DNA of 7,648 nucleotides from an uncultured Eubacteriales bacterium (GTDB lineage Bacteria > Bacillota > Clostridia > Oscillospirales > Acutalibacteraceae). Shown piece by piece: positions 6,074 to 7,648 of the stretch. The DNA is taken from contig ONVG01000068.1 of the NCBI GenBank assembly GCA_900321195.1, positions 1 through 7,648 of the forward strand, read 5' to 3'. The translations under genes were made by a program, and so were the position numbers. How positions within the stretch are numbered: the stretch's first letter is position 1; each line of letters opens with the position of its first letter. The notes beneath the pieces are model-generated. The model worked only from the letters and a program-made list of their open reading frames with translations, had not been told where the DNA came from and made no database searches.

Positions 6074-7648
6074 TCATTTTACTGTAACAGTGAAGTTCTT
6101 TACCTTTGTTGTGGGATTCATGTCCTGAGCGATAACTCTTACAAAATATCTGCCTGCACTCTTGGGAGTGAAGTATGCGGATGTTGATGTTGTGAAATCC
6201 TTTATAGTTGTGTAAGATGATGCGCTCTCTGACTTATACTCGTACTTGTACATAGCCATCTCGACCGGATCTGTTGATGCACCCTTCAAGGTTATCTTTG
6301 TACCTGCCGAAACAGATGTTGCACTTATAGTCGATGTATTCTTGAATGATGAGCTTGCCTTGTTTACTGCAACTGTATAGTACTGTGCCGAAACCTTGTC
6401 ATTTCCGTCCTTTACCTTGATGCTTACATCATAAGTACCAACGGATTTAAGTGTTACGGATACTGATGCATTTGTAGAATAGCTCTGAGCTGTTGTCCAG
6501 CTTGTAGCGTCTGTCTTCTTATACCATACTGCATACTTCTTTGTGCCTGAACCGCCTGTTGATGAACAGTTTACGGTAAATGACTTGCCTGAAAGTATAG
6601 CATTTGTGGAGATAGTAGAAGTGTTGACAAGTGCTGCTGATGTAACTTTAAGAGTAAGATCCTTATTCTTTATAGTGCCTGCGCCGTCCTTAGCCTTTAC
6701 ACGAACAGTATATGTACCTGTGTGAGCGGGCTTAACTGTAACGCTTGTGTTTGTTGAGTAATCCTGACCCTTTGTCCAGTCAGATACTGTTGATCTCTTA
6801 TACCATACAGCATACTTCTTTGTACCTGTACCGCCTGTTGCAGAGCATGTTACCTTTACGGAGCTGCCGAGTGCGATAGATGTAGCTGATACCTTTGAGG
6901 TATTTGTAAGAGGAGATGTAGATTTGAGAGTAAAGTCCTTATTCTTGACAGTACCGTCGCCGTTCTTAGCCTTTACACGTACTGTATATGTACCTGAATG
7001 AGCGGGCTTGATAGTAACAGTCTTATTTGTTGAATAATCCTGACCCTTTGTCCATTCATCTACTGTTGATCTCTTATACCATACTGCATACTTGACTGTG
7101 CCTGTGCCGCCTGTTGATGAACATGTTACAGTTACAGAGCTGCCGACACTTACGCTTGTTGAGGATATCTTTGAGGTATTTGCAAAGTTGCCTGCAACCT
7201 TTACGGTGTAGTCGTTGCTCTTTATAGTTCCTGCTGAATCCTTAACCTTTACGCGGATAGTATATGTTTCTGCATACTTAGGAGTTACAGTAACTGATGT
7301 TGTTGAGCTGTAGTCCTGAGCTGTTGTCCAGTTTGAAGCTGATGATTTCTTGTAATATACAGCATACTTTACAGGAGCAGCGCCGCCTGTTGATGAGCAT
7401 GTTACCTTTACAGAGCTGCCGAGTGCGATAGACTTGGTAGAAACTGTTGAAGTATTTGAAAGCGGATCGGGACTTGTTGACTTATAGGTATAAGTTACTG
7501 TTGTAGTTGATGAGCCGAATGTACCTGTTGCATTAGCAGGAGTAGATGTAAGCTCATAGTTTGCAAATGTTTTTGCCTCTGTTTTGTATGTCTCGCCTGA
7601 CATACCGGAAAGAGTTTCACTTCCGAGAGTTTTGCCGTCAGTTGTAAC
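6074..7648 (-). CDS. C-terminal part of a secreted repeat protein: MucBP-like end plus five triple-tyrosine (Y_Y_Y)-like Ig-fold repeats
   Basis: The frame is open from the window edge to TGA at 6074-6076, followed at once by an in-frame TAA, giving 524 residues of a longer protein. The ATG at 7601-7603 has no ribosome binding site and the similarity continues upstream of it, so it is not the start. Fragment residues 1-56 (VTTDGKTLGSETLSGMSGE onward, ending VTYTYK) resemble a MucBP-type beta-domain. Then come five repeats of about 92 residues: 63-154, 155-246, 247-339, 340-434 and 435-524. A typical unit opens NTS, has LGSSVKVTCSSTGG, then KYAVWYKR, W..AQDYST, and ends GTYTVRVKAKDGAGTIKNKD. 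This pattern matches triple-tyrosine repeats of clostridial surface proteins as I remember them. The composition is rich in Ser, Thr and Lys, typical of extracellular proteins. The C-terminus has no LPXTG signal or hydrophobic tail, so any export or anchoring signal must lie outside the window. The ligand and role are unknown; adhesion or glycan binding is a guess. Confidence 0.85.
   Translation of the reverse strand, partial: VTTDGKTLGSETLSGMSGETYKTEAKTFANYELTSTPANATGTFGSSTTTVTYTYKSTSPDPLSNTSTVSTKSIALGSSVKVTCSSTGGAAPVKYAVYYKKSSASNWTTAQDYSSTTSVTVTPKYAETYTIRVKVKDSAGTIKSNDYTVKVAGNFANTSKISSTSVSVGSSVTVTCSSTGGTGTVKYAVWYKRSTVDEWTKGQDYSTNKTVTIKPAHSGTYTVRVKAKNGDGTVKNKDFTLKSTSPLTNTSKVSATSIALGSSVKVTCSATGGTGTKKYAVWYKRSTVSDWTKGQDYSTNTSVTVKPAHTGTYTVRVKAKDGAGTIKNKDLTLKVTSAALVNTSTISTNAILSGKSFTVNCSSTGGSGTKKYAVWYKKTDATSWTTAQSYSTNASVSVTLKSVGTYDVSIKVKDGNDKVSAQYYTVAVNKASSSFKNTSTISATSVSAGTKITLKGASTDPVEMAMYKYEYKSESASSYTTIKDFTTSTSAYFTPKSAGRYFVRVIAQDMNPTTKVKNFTVTVK
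6077..7462 (-). repeat. Five tandem repeats of about 276-285 bp (Ig-like units)
   Basis: Units in coding order are R1 7187-7462, R2 6911-7186, R3 6632-6910, R4 6347-6631 and R5 6077-6346. R2 and R3 agree at about 70 of 92 residues by eye and share long stretches of DNA. R4 is intermediate. R5 is the most divergent, having lost the conserved Cys and the S-T-G-G turn. Central copies more alike than the ends is what internal duplication by recombination would produce. Confidence 0.85.

Noticed and set aside
7601..7603. ATG as the true start of the repeat protein
   Set aside because: There is no SD upstream, the frame stays open to the window edge, and the MucBP-like pattern begins before this codon.

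Overview
The window looks like chromosomal DNA of an anaerobic, low-to-moderate G+C Firmicute, most likely a Ruminococcus-type member of the Clostridia. This is inferred from strong AGGAGG-type ribosome binding sites, a textbook TTGAAA-17-TATAAT promoter, AT-rich intergenic DNA, a clostridial U32 protein and a secreted protein built of MucBP-like and triple-tyrosine-like repeats. No database search was possible, so genus and family names rest on recognised motifs only.

Layout. (1) 1-3187, minus strand: a three-gene cluster read in the order U32/RlhA-like protein (1142-3187), dUTPase dut (628-1074), then a coiled-coil protein (1-546, cut by the window edge). Gaps are 67 and 81 bp with no clear terminator, so co-transcription is plausible. 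(2) 3188-3507: a divergent AT-rich intergenic region with a good sigma-A-like promoter facing each way. (3) 3508-5916, plus strand: glycogen phosphorylase glgP, with its own promoter, a strong SD that places the start at 3508, and an intrinsic terminator; it appears monocistronic. (4) 5917-6073: convergent intergenic region with two separate hairpins, one suited to each strand. (5) 6074-7648, minus strand: the C-terminal 524 residues of a large, probably secreted repeat protein whose frame stays open to the window edge.

The genes do not form one obvious pathway. The minus cluster joins nucleotide-pool sanitation (dUTPase) with probable RNA modification (U32/RlhA-like) and an unknown fibrous protein. 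glgP is glycogen or alpha-glucan catabolism. The repeat protein is probably extracellular.

I found no mobile element, CRISPR array, RNA gene or clear novel defence system. The least explained parts are the partial coiled-coil gene at 1-546, with near-identical 21-bp heptad repeats in an unbroken register and a C-terminal end resembling the start of a DUF6273 domain, and the repeat protein at the right edge, with mosaic repeats and one lone cysteine in each of four repeats.
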